NCBI RefSeq assembly: GCF_043641075.1
Contig: NZ_JBHZRC010000001.1
Coordinates: forward strand, 186,001-250,000
Origin: Bacillus_BD oryzisoli_A
Lineage (GTDB): Bacteria; Bacillota; Bacilli; Bacillales; Cytobacillaceae
Direction: 5' to 3'
Length of the DNA stretch: 64,000 nt
A model generated the notes under the pieces. The model saw nothing but the letters and a program-made list of their open reading frames with translations. It had not been told where the DNA came from and did no database searches. Position numbers and translations under genes: made by a program. Of the stretch, positions 51,719 to 61,378 are shown piece after piece (the stretch's first letter is position 1; each line of letters opens with the position of its first letter).

Positions 51719-51995
51719 ACATTTTTCCTCCTCTTTCAAAAAACTCCTTATTACCTTATGATGTAACATGGTTGACCTGTGACATGAATTATATACAGAC
51801 CTTTTGTAATGAGGACTTAATTGTCAAGGGTATCGCCAACATAAAATGAAATGGTTAGTTTGTACAAATATAGATTTTTTCCATATTAACAACTGGCAGT
51901 TCTAGTAACGTTTGTTATATGGGGCGAAGGGTTATGAATTCTTCTCCATTGTAGACACTAAAGCAAAATCATCATTTTCAAAGGAGGAGAGGGAA

Positions 51996-52289
51996 ATGGA
52001 ACAATTTCCAGGGCATGCAATTAGAAAGACAAAAGCCAATGAATTTGCTTTAATTTTGTATCTGGATGATTATTTAACCGAATTTGGTAACGAACTACTG
52101 GATAGTCATTCTAAACTAAAAAATGATTTACGAAACACTTCCATTCAAATTGTAAACGAGCGGTATAACGGTGTGAAGGTATCAGAAGCAAAAATAAAAA
52201 TTGACGGGATTACCGTTTCGTCCATTCCATTAGAAACAAAGACAGAAATCGCAGCAGAACCTGCTGCAAAAACAAATTTCATGCATTAA
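51996..52289 (+). CDS. Uncharacterised small protein
   Basis: 97 aa, soluble. KANEFALILYLDDYLTEFGNELLD and SIQIVNERYNGVKVSEAKIKI suggest mixed alpha/beta structure; the tail is Ala/Glu-rich (EIAAEPAAKTN). AAAGGAGGAGAGGG precedes ATG 51996; the frame upstream to 51912 is not supported. No recognised family. Confidence 0.68.
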   Translation: MEQFPGHAIRKTKANEFALILYLDDYLTEFGNELLDSHSKLKNDLRNTSIQIVNERYNGVKVSEAKIKIDGITVSSIPLETKTEIAAEPAAKTNFMH

Positions 52290-52290
52290 A

Positions 52291-52335
52291 AAGAAAGGAG
52301 AGACCTATAAAACATTTAGGTCTCCCATTCTTTTT
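52291..52335. terminator. Bidirectional terminator
   Basis: GGAGAGACCTA / TAGGTCTCC stem with A-tract before and CTTTTT after. Confidence 0.82.
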
Positions 52336-53962
52336 AATGTGAAGCTGCTTTTTCATCAAAATCGTTAGACATCCGCTTCATTAAGGCTGCCATCTGGGCT
52401 CGATTGGAGGTTGCGTCTGGACGGAAGGTAGCATCACTGAACCCTCCAATATAACCCTTTTGAGCTAAGGTAATAACCGCATCATAGGACCATCTGTCTT
52501 TTTTCATATCCCGAAAAGGATTTTCTATGTCTTGAATAGGGTATTTAAAAATATTGTATAAAATTTGTGCTAATTCCTGTCTTTGTAATGGTGCATTTGG
52601 GTCAAATTGATTTAGTCCCTTTCCATTTACATATCCGAGCTCCCTAGCTGTTTCTATTTCCTTCTGGGCCCAATGTCCAGTAATATCATTAAATTTGTAT
52701 ATTTTAGGAACATATTTTTCTTTTCCTAATGCTCTTACTAGGATAACTGCTCCTTGAGCTCTTGTCAGTGGTGCACCTGGAGAAAAGGTTGTATTAGAGG
52801 TCCCTTGCATCCAGCCCTTTTGAGAAACATGGTCAATGCTATCTTGTGCCCAAGGAAAAGCAGAAATATCAGCAAAAAATTGACTGTTTAACCATAAAGA
52901 ATAATAATCCCAAGTATCAGGTGTTTCATGAAATAAAGCCCATGAACCTGTTCCTTTGATACCGTATTTCATTGGTAGACGCAATTTTGCTTTTATTGAC
53001 CTTTCGTTCTCAAACCAAATGATATAATTCCCTTCGGTTAACTTTGTGTTTCCAATAAAATGATACTGATCTTTTGGAATTGTAAAGGCAGCGGTAGGTG
53101 ACTGTTTCTTTTCATCAAAAGTAATCTTTCCGTTATATTTAGATACCACCGGACCGATTCTCGTACTTGAAAGACCTAATCCATGTATATTACGATTTTC
53201 TGTCGTAGGTCCATCTGTTTTCCAGATCCTTCCGTAAAAAGGCAGTCCCACAACGATTTTTTCTTTTGGAACCCCTTGATTTATCGCATATTGAATAGAT
53301 TTTTCAAAGAAGGAAATGCTCGATACTGGTCCCATAGGACTGTCAGGTCCATCCCAGCTTTCATCATAGGCCATGATCATTAAATGATCGCAATACTTTG
53401 ATAAATCCTTGTAATCATAAAAGCCGTGCCAGCCAGTTTTCCATCCGCTTGGGTTGGCTGCTACAGCTACAGAAACCTCTTTATCTTTCGGTATTTTTTC
53501 TCGTAATAAACGGACAAAGTCAGTATGTTCATCATGATAATCACTGCCGACTCCTTCTATATCCACATTGACTCCATCTAAATTATAATCATTAATTGCT
53601 TTAGCGATATTTGTAGCAAGTTGTTCGCGTTTATTTAAACCATTAACCCCAGCATCCTTATTCCAGTGATTTGCTAAAAATGGAACGACTCTAATTCCTC
53701 TATTTTTCATTTCCGAAATAAACGAACGTTGCAGTGTCCATGTGACATCTAATTCTCCTTTTTCTGTAATATCGAAGTAGTTCGGCGATACAACCTGTAA
53801 GCTTCCTTTTGTGTTGTTAACCTGTGAGATATAGGATACTGGCTGCCCAAAAAATAAGTAAGACATATTATATAAACCGGTAGTAGCATGTATCGGTGTA
53901 CTTTTCTGCATTGCAGTTGAAAGTCCTAACATAAGAATTGATAGGATAATCAATCGCTTCAT
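52334..53962 (-). CDS. Secreted GH18 glycoside hydrolase with three SLH domains
   Basis: 542 aa: signal peptide (about 1-27), glycoside hydrolase family 18 domain (about 35-360) with catalytic DGVNVDIEG (Glu as proton donor; Asn replaces the middle Asp of DxxDxDxE, as in spore cortex-lytic YaaH-type enzymes), then three S-layer homology repeats (about 370-540; FSPGAPLTRAQGAVILVRALG, FDPNAPLQRQELAQILY, FRPDATSNRAQMAALM). Likely acts on peptidoglycan or chitin-like polymers while bound to the wall. GAGGTG precedes ATG 53962. Confidence 0.9.
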   Translation of the reverse strand: MKRLIILSILMLGLSTAMQKSTPIHATTGLYNMSYLFFGQPVSYISQVNNTKGSLQVVSPNYFDITEKGELDVTWTLQRSFISEMKNRGIRVVPFLANHWNKDAGVNGLNKREQLATNIAKAINDYNLDGVNVDIEGVGSDYHDEHTDFVRLLREKIPKDKEVSVAVAANPSGWKTGWHGFYDYKDLSKYCDHLMIMAYDESWDGPDSPMGPVSSISFFEKSIQYAINQGVPKEKIVVGLPFYGRIWKTDGPTTENRNIHGLGLSSTRIGPVVSKYNGKITFDEKKQSPTAAFTIPKDQYHFIGNTKLTEGNYIIWFENERSIKAKLRLPMKYGIKGTGSWALFHETPDTWDYYSLWLNSQFFADISAFPWAQDSIDHVSQKGWMQGTSNTTFSPGAPLTRAQGAVILVRALGKEKYVPKIYKFNDITGHWAQKEIETARELGYVNGKGLNQFDPNAPLQRQELAQILYNIFKYPIQDIENPFRDMKKDRWSYDAVITLAQKGYIGGFSDATFRPDATSNRAQMAALMKRMSNDFDEKAASH

Positions 53963-53992
53963 AGGTGCACCTCGTTTCATATATTCTCAGTT

Positions 53993-54763
53993 TCAATTGC
54001 TAAAAGCCGCTGTAAAGCGATAGCCTGGATTGGTTAGTGTAATCGTGTAAGTAATGCGATCGTAAGTAATAGTAGTATTCTTAACATTTTTTATATCAGC
54101 ATTAGGGCCAACCCCAATTTGATTGAAAAAATCGTCGATATGGTATAGTTGAATTTCGGGATGTAATATATTCATAATTTGACTCCAGCCGCCTAACATG
54201 GAAAACACAGTAGAAGAGGAAGGTGTATTGGGTGTCAACATCTCTAGTTGGTTAATATTTCCATTTTTTACAGTGATTCTTAATTGATGATCAACATTTA
54301 ATGGTGTGCTATATATCGTTTCATTTTGCTCTGATATAACATCAAATTGTCTTATGTAAAGCTTTGACGCTTGATCATCAGAAATCGCGTTCCATCTTTC
54401 TTTAAAATCTTGAAAAGGCAGCTTTTTTTGTACAGCAGGGTTATTATTTTCTTCAGGTTCAGGCTCTGTGTTTAAATAAGGGCGATTTGGCAGTGCTTGA
54501 CTAATTTCCTGGTTTTGTTCTGTTTGTTGTTCCGTATCTGGTACGATTGGAATTGTTTTTTGTTCTTCTTCTATTGGTGCATCTTCTGAGTTTGTAATAG
54601 GTTGTTCCTGATCTATCACAGTGTTTTCTTTGAACTGTCCCTCTGTGGAGAGTTTTATGTAGGAATTCTTATTGCTTTGATCTGGTTCATTCTGAGTTGA
54701 ACATGCACTCAAAGCGAAGAAGAGAATCCAAAGCCTTAACGTAAAGGTAAAAAGCTTGAACAC
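53993..54763 (-). CDS. Lipoprotein with acidic Gln/Glu-rich linker
   Basis: 256 aa. Lipobox ALSACS (Cys about residue 21), a long Gln/Glu/Pro/Asn-rich linker (about 25-115), then a globular domain (about 120-255; PFQDFKERWNAI, ITYDRITYTITL). GTG start at 54763 with GAAAGGA. It precedes the GH18-SLH gene by 30 bp, so the two are probably co-transcribed and act in the envelope. No recognised family. Confidence 0.75.
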   Translation of the reverse strand: MFKLFTFTLRLWILFFALSACSTQNEPDQSNKNSYIKLSTEGQFKENTVIDQEQPITNSEDAPIEEEQKTIPIVPDTEQQTEQNQEISQALPNRPYLNTEPEPEENNNPAVQKKLPFQDFKERWNAISDDQASKLYIRQFDVISEQNETIYSTPLNVDHQLRITVKNGNINQLEMLTPNTPSSSTVFSMLGGWSQIMNILHPEIQLYHIDDFFNQIGVGPNADIKNVKNTTITYDRITYTITLTNPGYRFTAAFSN

Positions 54764-54943
54764 ATTATCACATATCCTTTCGTATGAAATTGGTTAGTTC
54801 ATTGTAAGCTAAAATGGGGGAGGTAAAAGTTATTAATAATACTAAGTATTAAAGTGGACGTTAAGGTAGATTATTATGTATGAAAGACTTCAATTAACTT
54901 AAACATAATTTAATTATGTTAACTTTAAATATTGCCTTATAGG

Positions 54944-54980
54944 TAAAAAAATCCCCTTACTGTTCGTAGGGGATTTTTTA
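54944..54980 (-). terminator. Terminator after the MMPL gene
   Basis: AAATCCCCTTAC / GTAGGGGATTT near-perfect stem, 5-nt loop, T run on the minus strand. Confidence 0.88.
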
Positions 54981-54993
54981 CCTCATTTGCGGA

Positions 54994-57900
54994 TTAATTT
55001 TTTGGTCGTAAAAACGGCCACCAGTTTGCTTTGCCAAAGTTTTTCACTAATACTGGAACAAACAGCGGCAAAATAATAAACGCATAGAGCAATAAGCCTG
55101 TAAGAATAATAGATGCAATCTGTAGTAAAGAGAGCATTCCAGAAGGCATCATTGCGGCAAACGTACCACCTAAAATGATGGCTGCCGAAATAATTACAGT
55201 TCCCATTTTCTTCATGGCCATGTGCATCGCTTTAGTAACAGAAAGCTCTTTATACTCATTAAATCGATCCATTAAGAAAATACTGTAATCAACACCAAGT
55301 GCCATTAAAATGACAAAAGCAAAGAACGGAACCGCCCATGAAATGCCTGTATAGCCAAAAATGTTCATGAAAATTACCTCATTAATAGACATTGCAGTAT
55401 AGTAGGTGATAATCAATGAACCAATTAAATAAACAGGCATAATGATGGATCGGAATAGGAAGATTAGGATGATTGAAATACCGAGCAGCATATAAATAAC
55501 TGTTTTGGAATAATCTCCATTTGACATTGTTTGCAAATCGGCATTCATGCTTGTGATTCCGCCGACAGCCACTTTAGCATTTTCAAGTTTTGTACCTTTT
55601 GTTGTTTGTGCGATCGTCGATTTAATTTCATTTATTGAATCAATTGCTTCATTTGAATATGGATTTGCTTTATAAACAACATCCAATGTCATAACTTTTC
55701 GATCGGGCGAGAAGTAAGTATCTAAAACAGGTACAAACTCTTCACTTGTCAGCATCTCCTCTGGTAAATAAAAGGCAGAAGCATTTGTGAGTCCTGATAA
55801 ATATTCTTGAGCAGATGTTAATCCATCTGAAACTTGGTCAAGTCCGTCTGCACTTTTACCTAGACCATCCGTTAATTCATTCATTTGACTACCCAGTCCG
55901 CTAAAGCCTTCAAGCAATTGCTTTTGACCATTATTTAATTCGGAAAGGCCATCGGTAACGGCAGGGAAGTGACTAACTATTTGGCCCTGACCATCAGCTA
56001 ATTGCTCGAAACCGTCCTGTTGTGCTTGGATTCCATCAATCAGCGCTTGTAGCCCTTTTGCTAATTCATCTTGGCCGGCAACCGCCGCTTCGTAATTTGT
56101 ATTTGCTGTTTGTACACCCTCTGAAAGCGGTACAAGCCCTGCATTAAGTCCTGCGATGGCAGATGTTAGCTTTGGTAATGATCCTTGTACACCTGTTACA
56201 ACTCCCTTGATTTTTCCATATTCAGGAGAGTAGAGGATGCCTTCATAGTTTTCTTCAAGGTTAGTAAAATCTTCCGGAGTAATTTGTGATAGGTTACTAG
56301 ATAATTGGCTTAGTCCTTCACCAACTTGCTGATAGCCGCTGTTTAAAGTTGATAAATTGGAGGCGACATCTTGATACCCTTTTAAAAGCTGCTGATGTCC
56401 AGCTAGTAATTCCTCTGCTCCAGCTTTTGCGCTAGCTAGTCCATTTTTAATTTGAGTGGAGCCGGCAGTTCCCTGACGGATGCCGTCTTCAATCTTTGTC
56501 AGGTTATCTTCAATTTCAGATAGACCAGATTGCAATTCACTCGTACCGGAAACGAGTGTACTGATGCCATCTGTTGCATTTTCTAAATCAGGTGCTGATG
56601 CAGTAAGCTCACTTTCCGCTTGATGGAGCCCTTCGCTGATTTGCTCAATCCCATCCTTTCCTTCACCAAGTCCACTTTCCAATTCTTTAGCCTGACTTGC
56701 AAGATAAAGCTCTTCGATCGTATCACCGACAGGTCTTGTCGCTGATCGAACTTTATCTACTAAATCAACCTTCTCTAAATTCTGAGATAGGAGCTCAATG
56801 AGTTCAAAGTATTCGGTGGAGTCCATTTTTTCATCATTTTTAATCACAATTTGTGTTGATAGGGCTTCACCAGGACTGAAACTGTCTGAAATAATATTAA
56901 AGCCTTTGATAGCAGGAACATCCTCGCTAACTTCCTCAAGTGAGTTAAAGGAAAGTGTGCCATTATAGGTGATTAGAAAAGGGACACATATGACTGCGAC
57001 AAGTATTAAAGAAAGCAGGGGTCTTGAAAGTGAGAATTTACCTGCAAGTGCCCACATTTTGCTTTCTCCATGCTCAGAAGCACGTTTGGACGGCCAAAAA
57101 AGCTTAGGACCAAGTACAGCCATAAAAAATGGTACAACGGTAAACAATGCGATTAATAGGACGGCAACACCGACGGCAACGGCTGCTGCTGATTGGTACA
57201 GTTGAAATTCAGAAAATCCAATCGCTGCAAAACCAATCATTACAGCTAATCCGCTAAAGAAAACAGTCCGTCCAGCATTGCGGTATGTTGCAACAATCGC
57301 TTCAGGAATCGTCTCGTTAGCTGAAAGTTCTTCTTTATAGCGGCTCAAAAGTAAAATACAATAATCTGTTCCGATACCAAACAATACAGCAACTAAGAAG
57401 ATTTGTGTATAGCTTGAAATAGGAAAGTCCATGGTATCTACTAAAAAAGCAACGATCGATTGCGATGCAATATAGGTGATTCCAACTGTTACTAATGGAA
57501 TGAACGGTGCGATAACGGATCGAAAAACGAGAAGTAATACGGCTAAAATAAACACAACGGTAATACCTTCAGTTTTCTTTAAGCCTTCTTGAGAGCTAGT
57601 GATCATGGCTTCACTAATTAACCAGCTACCTGTGTAATAGTGCTCAACCTTTATATCTTTAATTGTTTCATCATAAAGTTCACTCAGCTCTTGTTCACTT
57701 AAATCATCTGGCCAAGTATGCTTAATAGAAACCAGGATGGTTTTTCCGTCTTCTGAAACGAGCTGATCCTTTAGTGAATCTTCATTAAAATGAGTCAATA
57801 TTTCGGTTATTCCAAGTTTTCCTTTATTTTTTTCAAGCAGTTTCACCGCTTTCTCAGACTCAGCGAAGTCAGCATCTGTAAGGCCTTTGTCATTGTGAAA

Positions 57901-58116
57901 AACAAGAGCAAGTGATGAGTTGTCGCCCGTGCTATTCTCCTCCTGAACCTCTTTTAAGATCTTCCCTGCCTGTGTAGAAGAATAACTATCTGGAACGGTT
58001 ATATCTCCTTTTTCCCGCACAAGATCTCCCATATTCGGCGCTAGAAAAAATAAGCATAATGCAGCTGTAATCCATGCAAGGATAACAAGCCATTTGCCTT
58101 TAATGATAAATTTCAC
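54994..58116 (-). CDS. MMPL/RND family transporter (YdgH-like)
   Basis: 1040 aa with two sets of about six membrane helices (about 170-390 and 845-1035) and a large extracytoplasmic part. Motifs: GIGTDYCILLLSRYKEE and ALGVDYSIFLMDRFNEY. Between them, about residues 470-750 form a long series of heptad-like repeats (Leu, Gly and Gln at regular steps, as in ISEGLHQAESEL and LAKGLQALIDGI), like YhgE/Pip-type coiled stalks. Probably exports lipids or drugs. GTG start with GGGGGAA, three bases after the MarR gene. Confidence 0.9.
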   Translation of the reverse strand: MKFIIKGKWLVILAWITAALCLFFLAPNMGDLVREKGDITVPDSYSSTQAGKILKEVQEENSTGDNSSLALVFHNDKGLTDADFAESEKAVKLLEKNKGKLGITEILTHFNEDSLKDQLVSEDGKTILVSIKHTWPDDLSEQELSELYDETIKDIKVEHYYTGSWLISEAMITSSQEGLKKTEGITVVFILAVLLLVFRSVIAPFIPLVTVGITYIASQSIVAFLVDTMDFPISSYTQIFLVAVLFGIGTDYCILLLSRYKEELSANETIPEAIVATYRNAGRTVFFSGLAVMIGFAAIGFSEFQLYQSAAAVAVGVAVLLIALFTVVPFFMAVLGPKLFWPSKRASEHGESKMWALAGKFSLSRPLLSLILVAVICVPFLITYNGTLSFNSLEEVSEDVPAIKGFNIISDSFSPGEALSTQIVIKNDEKMDSTEYFELIELLSQNLEKVDLVDKVRSATRPVGDTIEELYLASQAKELESGLGEGKDGIEQISEGLHQAESELTASAPDLENATDGISTLVSGTSELQSGLSEIEDNLTKIEDGIRQGTAGSTQIKNGLASAKAGAEELLAGHQQLLKGYQDVASNLSTLNSGYQQVGEGLSQLSSNLSQITPEDFTNLEENYEGILYSPEYGKIKGVVTGVQGSLPKLTSAIAGLNAGLVPLSEGVQTANTNYEAAVAGQDELAKGLQALIDGIQAQQDGFEQLADGQGQIVSHFPAVTDGLSELNNGQKQLLEGFSGLGSQMNELTDGLGKSADGLDQVSDGLTSAQEYLSGLTNASAFYLPEEMLTSEEFVPVLDTYFSPDRKVMTLDVVYKANPYSNEAIDSINEIKSTIAQTTKGTKLENAKVAVGGITSMNADLQTMSNGDYSKTVIYMLLGISIILIFLFRSIIMPVYLIGSLIITYYTAMSINEVIFMNIFGYTGISWAVPFFAFVILMALGVDYSIFLMDRFNEYKELSVTKAMHMAMKKMGTVIISAAIILGGTFAAMMPSGMLSLLQIASIILTGLLLYAFIILPLFVPVLVKNFGKANWWPFLRPKN

Positions 58117-58119
58117 GAT

Positions 58120-58581
58120 TTATTCCCCCAAATTTTTATCTTTTGTAGCCAATATAATGTTATTTAATTTTTCATAGGTTTTCATAAATGCTTCAATTTC
58201 CGTTTGATCGAATTGGGTAATAAACGAAGCTACTAATTTGTGAATTCTAGAATCCGATTGCTTGAAAACTTCTTTCCCTTCATTTGTTAATGTTAAATAA
58301 ATAATCCGGCGATCTTTTTCATCTCTGGTTCGCTTGATAAGACCTTTATCCCATAAGCGATTGATGATAGCTGTAATCGCACTTTTATTTACATGAAAAA
58401 TTTCGGCAAGCTCTGAGGTAGTACATACTTCTACTTTGTTAATGTACCTGAGCATATATTGTTGATCATTCGTTAAATCACCGCTAATTTGTCCTTTAAT
58501 TAGGCTTTCAACATTCTTTTCAATTGAGTAATTAAGATCAATGTATTGGTCGACTAAATTTTTAATTTCTATTTCATCCAA
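58120..58581 (-). CDS. MarR family transcriptional regulator (YdgG-like)
   Basis: About 153 aa winged-helix regulator; MLRYINKVEVCTTSELAEIF, KSAITAIINRLWDKGLIKR and DEKDRRIIYLTLT are the MarR DNA-binding and wing parts. TTG 58581 is preferred because AGAGGTG lies about ten bases upstream; TTG 58599 is the alternative. First gene of an operon with the MMPL transporter; a palindrome at 58598-58622 is the likely operator. It should repress both and be released by a substrate. Confidence 0.9.
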   Translation of the reverse strand: MDEIEIKNLVDQYIDLNYSIEKNVESLIKGQISGDLTNDQQYMLRYINKVEVCTTSELAEIFHVNKSAITAIINRLWDKGLIKRTRDEKDRRIIYLTLTNEGKEVFKQSDSRIHKLVASFITQFDQTEIEAFMKTYEKLNNIILATKDKNLGE

Positions 58582-58597
58582 AAATGGTTCACCTCTC

Positions 58598-58622
58598 AAA
58601 TAGTTAAATGATTGAACTATTT
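58598..58622. promoter_or_regulatory. MarR operator candidate
   Basis: Perfect inverted repeat AAATAGTT-N9-AACTATTT just upstream of the MarR coding region, overlapping its 5' end. Confidence 0.7.
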
Positions 58623-58959
58623 ACTTTTTCAACTTTAATACAGATTGTATACTTTGTAAACTATATTCAATAGCCTTACTCTAGCAATAATTAAGGATAT
58701 AAAAGTAAGATTTGACGATATTCAATTAGATGAATATTTTGAAGACAATAATATAGAAAAATGTTGTCGAAATGAGGTATAATATATCATAATAATGTTG
58801 TTAAAGTTAGTAATTTCACATACTGAAATAATCAGTTGTATTACGTATATCAATAGATTTCAAATTAGGATAGATAAGATCAACTTATTCAGTTGAATAG
58901 TAAAGTGAGAAAGAACTCCTAGATAGACCTAATAGGAGAAATCAGGGGGAGAAAATATA
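58623..58959. other. AT-rich intergenic stretch with divergent promoters
   Basis: About 340 bases between the divergent MarR and heme O synthase genes. It is AT-rich and holds no supported gene. Sequences such as TATACAAT on the minus strand may be a -10 region for the MarR gene; I cannot fix one promoter. Confidence 0.4.
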
Positions 58960-59892
58960 ATGAGGGAAACTGTCTCAACAGCATTGGAACGAAATGAAAA
59001 GGCATATCATGTACAGGAACGAACGCTCAAAACAATTATAACGGACTTGACGTCTCTTTTAAAAGGTCTCGTTTTAATTGTAAACGTATTGCCTGTATTA
59101 ACCGGATTTTGGCTTGCATTATACTTTACAGAAGCGTCAATATTAGAGTATTGGGATGTTTTATTAATTACGATGATTGGAAGTACCTTTGTCATTGCTG
59201 GTGCATTAGCATTAAATAACTGGTATGAAGTAGATCTTGACAGGGTCATGGAAAGAACAAAATATCGACCAACGGTTACTGGACACTTTTCGATGAATGC
59301 AGTCTTGACAATGGGGATTGTTTTTACCGTTTTAGGCTTTGCTTTTTTATTTTTCACATCGATAGAAGCGGTCGTGTACACATTTATTGGCTGGTTTACC
59401 TATGTTGTACTGTATACTATGTGGTCAAAACGAAAATATACTCTTAACACAATGATTGGGGCAGTTTCAGGAGCTGTTACACCATTAATGGGCTGGACTG
59501 TAGTTGCACCTGGCTATCATATCGTTCCGATCACATTGGCTTTAATTATTTTTCTTTGGCAAATGCCGCACACGTTCGCGATTGCGATGAGAAGATATGA
59601 CGAATATAAGCGGGCAGGAGTTGCCATGCTTCCGGTAGTGCATGGATTTGAAGTGACAAAACGTCAAATTGTTGTTTATATTCTTACTCTGCTTCCATTG
59701 CCATTCTTTCTAGGTTCGTTAGGAACAGCTTTTGTCGTGATTGCAACATTGCTAAACATTGTCTGGGCAATCATGGCCATACGTGGATTATTTATGAACA
59801 AGGATATAAAATGGGCAAATCAGATGTTTTTTTATTCCGTGAACTATATCCTCATTTTATTTATTTTGATGATGGTCGTGACGGGATTATAA
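58960..59892 (+). CDS. ctaB: Protoheme IX farnesyltransferase (heme O synthase)
   Basis: 310 aa, UbiA-type prenyltransferase with about eight or nine membrane helices. The prenyl diphosphate motif is LNNWYEVDLDRVMERTKYRPTV (shown by key residues N, D, D and R at about 85-105), and the second Asp motif is RRYDEYKRAG. It makes heme O for cytochrome oxidases. No other cta gene is adjacent, so this may be the second Bacillus paralogue, CtaO. GGGGGAG precedes ATG 58960. Confidence 0.93.
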   Translation: MRETVSTALERNEKAYHVQERTLKTIITDLTSLLKGLVLIVNVLPVLTGFWLALYFTEASILEYWDVLLITMIGSTFVIAGALALNNWYEVDLDRVMERTKYRPTVTGHFSMNAVLTMGIVFTVLGFAFLFFTSIEAVVYTFIGWFTYVVLYTMWSKRKYTLNTMIGAVSGAVTPLMGWTVVAPGYHIVPITLALIIFLWQMPHTFAIAMRRYDEYKRAGVAMLPVVHGFEVTKRQIVVYILTLLPLPFFLGSLGTAFVVIATLLNIVWAIMAIRGLFMNKDIKWANQMFFYSVNYILILFILMMVVTGL

Positions 59893-59979
59893 AAATAGGA
59901 TAGCTGAATCTAGCAATACATGCTGTGATGAAACACACAATAGTATAGTAGTTGTAACCCCCAAAATAGTATATAAGCA

Positions 59980-60012
59980 AAAAGAGACTTCATAAGATGA
60001 GGTCTCTTTTTT
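59980..60012 (+). terminator. Terminator after the heme O synthase gene
   Basis: AAAAAGAGACTTCAT / ATGAGGTCTCTTTTT stem, 3-nt loop, T run. Confidence 0.88.
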
Positions 60013-60173
60013 GCTTATATTAAAGAGTGTATTTTTCACTATAAAACCTATGAAAACAAGGTAATCATCTACTTCTATTACCTAATGACAAACGTCACTA
60101 GTGGAGAAAATAATCACATGCTACACTTCTCGTTAGTTATAGCAAAATAATGAATGAGAAACGGGGAATAACA

Positions 60174-61169
60174 ATGAACTTTCCACAATTAACAATCGGA
60201 CATATGGCTCCAAAGCTTCCGATACTGCAAGGCGGCATGGGGGTTGGGATATCGCTTAGCAAACTTGCATCAGCCGTTGCGAATGCTGGAGGTATCGGTA
60301 TCATTTCGGGAACTGGTATTCCTGTTGAAGAAATGCGAAGACATATAAGACTTGCCAAGGAAGCCGTGAAAGGATCTGGATATATCGGAGTTAATGTTCT
60401 ATTTGCAATGAATGATTTTGCAGAAAAAATGAAAGCGGCGCTTGAAGAAAAGGTGGATTTCATCATATCGGGTGCTGGAATTTCAAGAGATATGTACGCT
60501 TGGGGAAGAGAGGCAGGCATTCCGGTTCTTTCGATTGTTTCCTCCGCAAAATTAGCAAGAATATCTCAAAAGCTTGGAGCAGCAGCTGTTGTTGTGGAAG
60601 GGTTTGAGGCAGGCGGACATCTTGGTACGGACCGGCCAATGTTTGACATACTTCCTGAAGTAGTAGAGGCGGTTTCCATTCCGGTTATTGCTGCAGGAGG
60701 AATCATGACAGGGGAGGATATTGCGAAAGCACTTGCAATGGGTGCATTAGGTGTTCAAATGGGTACAAGGTTTGTGGCTAGTCATGAATGCGATGCTCCA
60801 TTAGCCTTTAAACAAAAATATGTGGAGTCTCGCAAAGAGGATACCATTCTTGTAAAAACTACTGTAGGATTACAGGGAAGAGTCATTGCCAATTCATTTT
60901 CTGATAAAATTGCCGGGGAAAGCAAAGTAAAAATAGAGAAATGTCATGATTGCCTAAAAAATTGCTCTTATCGTTTTTGTACACTTGATTCATTATATAA
61001 GGTAGTTGATGGGGATGTGGATAATGGACTCGTATTTGCAGGTGCCCGAGTTCACGAAATAAAGGAAATTCTCTCAGTTCAACAAATTATGGATAAGCTT
61101 TCAGAGGAATATACAAAAACTGTAATAAAAGAGAAAGAATATTCAATAAACAATCTAGTTTGTTCCTAA
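60174..61169 (+). CDS. Nitronate monooxygenase (NMO/YrpB family)
   Basis: 331-aa FMN TIM-barrel. Motifs: PILQGGMGVGISLSKLASAVANAGG, VNVLFAMNDF, VVVEGFEAGGHLG, PVIAAGGIMTGEDIAKALA and GALGVQMGTRFVAS. It oxidises alkyl nitronates, protecting against propionate 3-nitronate; FabK-type enoyl reductases are related. The C-terminal region holds a cluster CHDCLKNCSYRFC, an uncommon Cys-rich stretch that could bind metal. ATG 60174 follows GGGGAA; the upstream frame start at 60150 does not. Confidence 0.88.
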   Translation: MNFPQLTIGHMAPKLPILQGGMGVGISLSKLASAVANAGGIGIISGTGIPVEEMRRHIRLAKEAVKGSGYIGVNVLFAMNDFAEKMKAALEEKVDFIISGAGISRDMYAWGREAGIPVLSIVSSAKLARISQKLGAAAVVVEGFEAGGHLGTDRPMFDILPEVVEAVSIPVIAAGGIMTGEDIAKALAMGALGVQMGTRFVASHECDAPLAFKQKYVESRKEDTILVKTTVGLQGRVIANSFSDKIAGESKVKIEKCHDCLKNCSYRFCTLDSLYKVVDGDVDNGLVFAGARVHEIKEILSVQQIMDKLSEEYTKTVIKEKEYSINNLVCS

Positions 61170-61194
61170 TTATTTATTATACAAGAATTTTTTT

Positions 61195-61220
61195 AGCACC
61201 TGTACAAGACAGGTGCTTTT
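61195..61220 (+). terminator. Terminator after the nitronate monooxygenase gene
   Basis: AGCACCTGT / ACAGGTGCT stem with a 5-nt loop and TTTT. Confidence 0.8.
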
Positions 61221-61378
61221 CGTATTTTAATGGAAATGAAATGAAACTTTACGGCATTTCATTCGTATAATTTTTTGTATAGTCATTATTTTTGAATATT
61301 TCTGATTTATAATCTTGTTCTATAGTGTTTTTATTTATTTTCTACATATTGTTTAGTTATTTAGAAAGGGGAGAGGTA

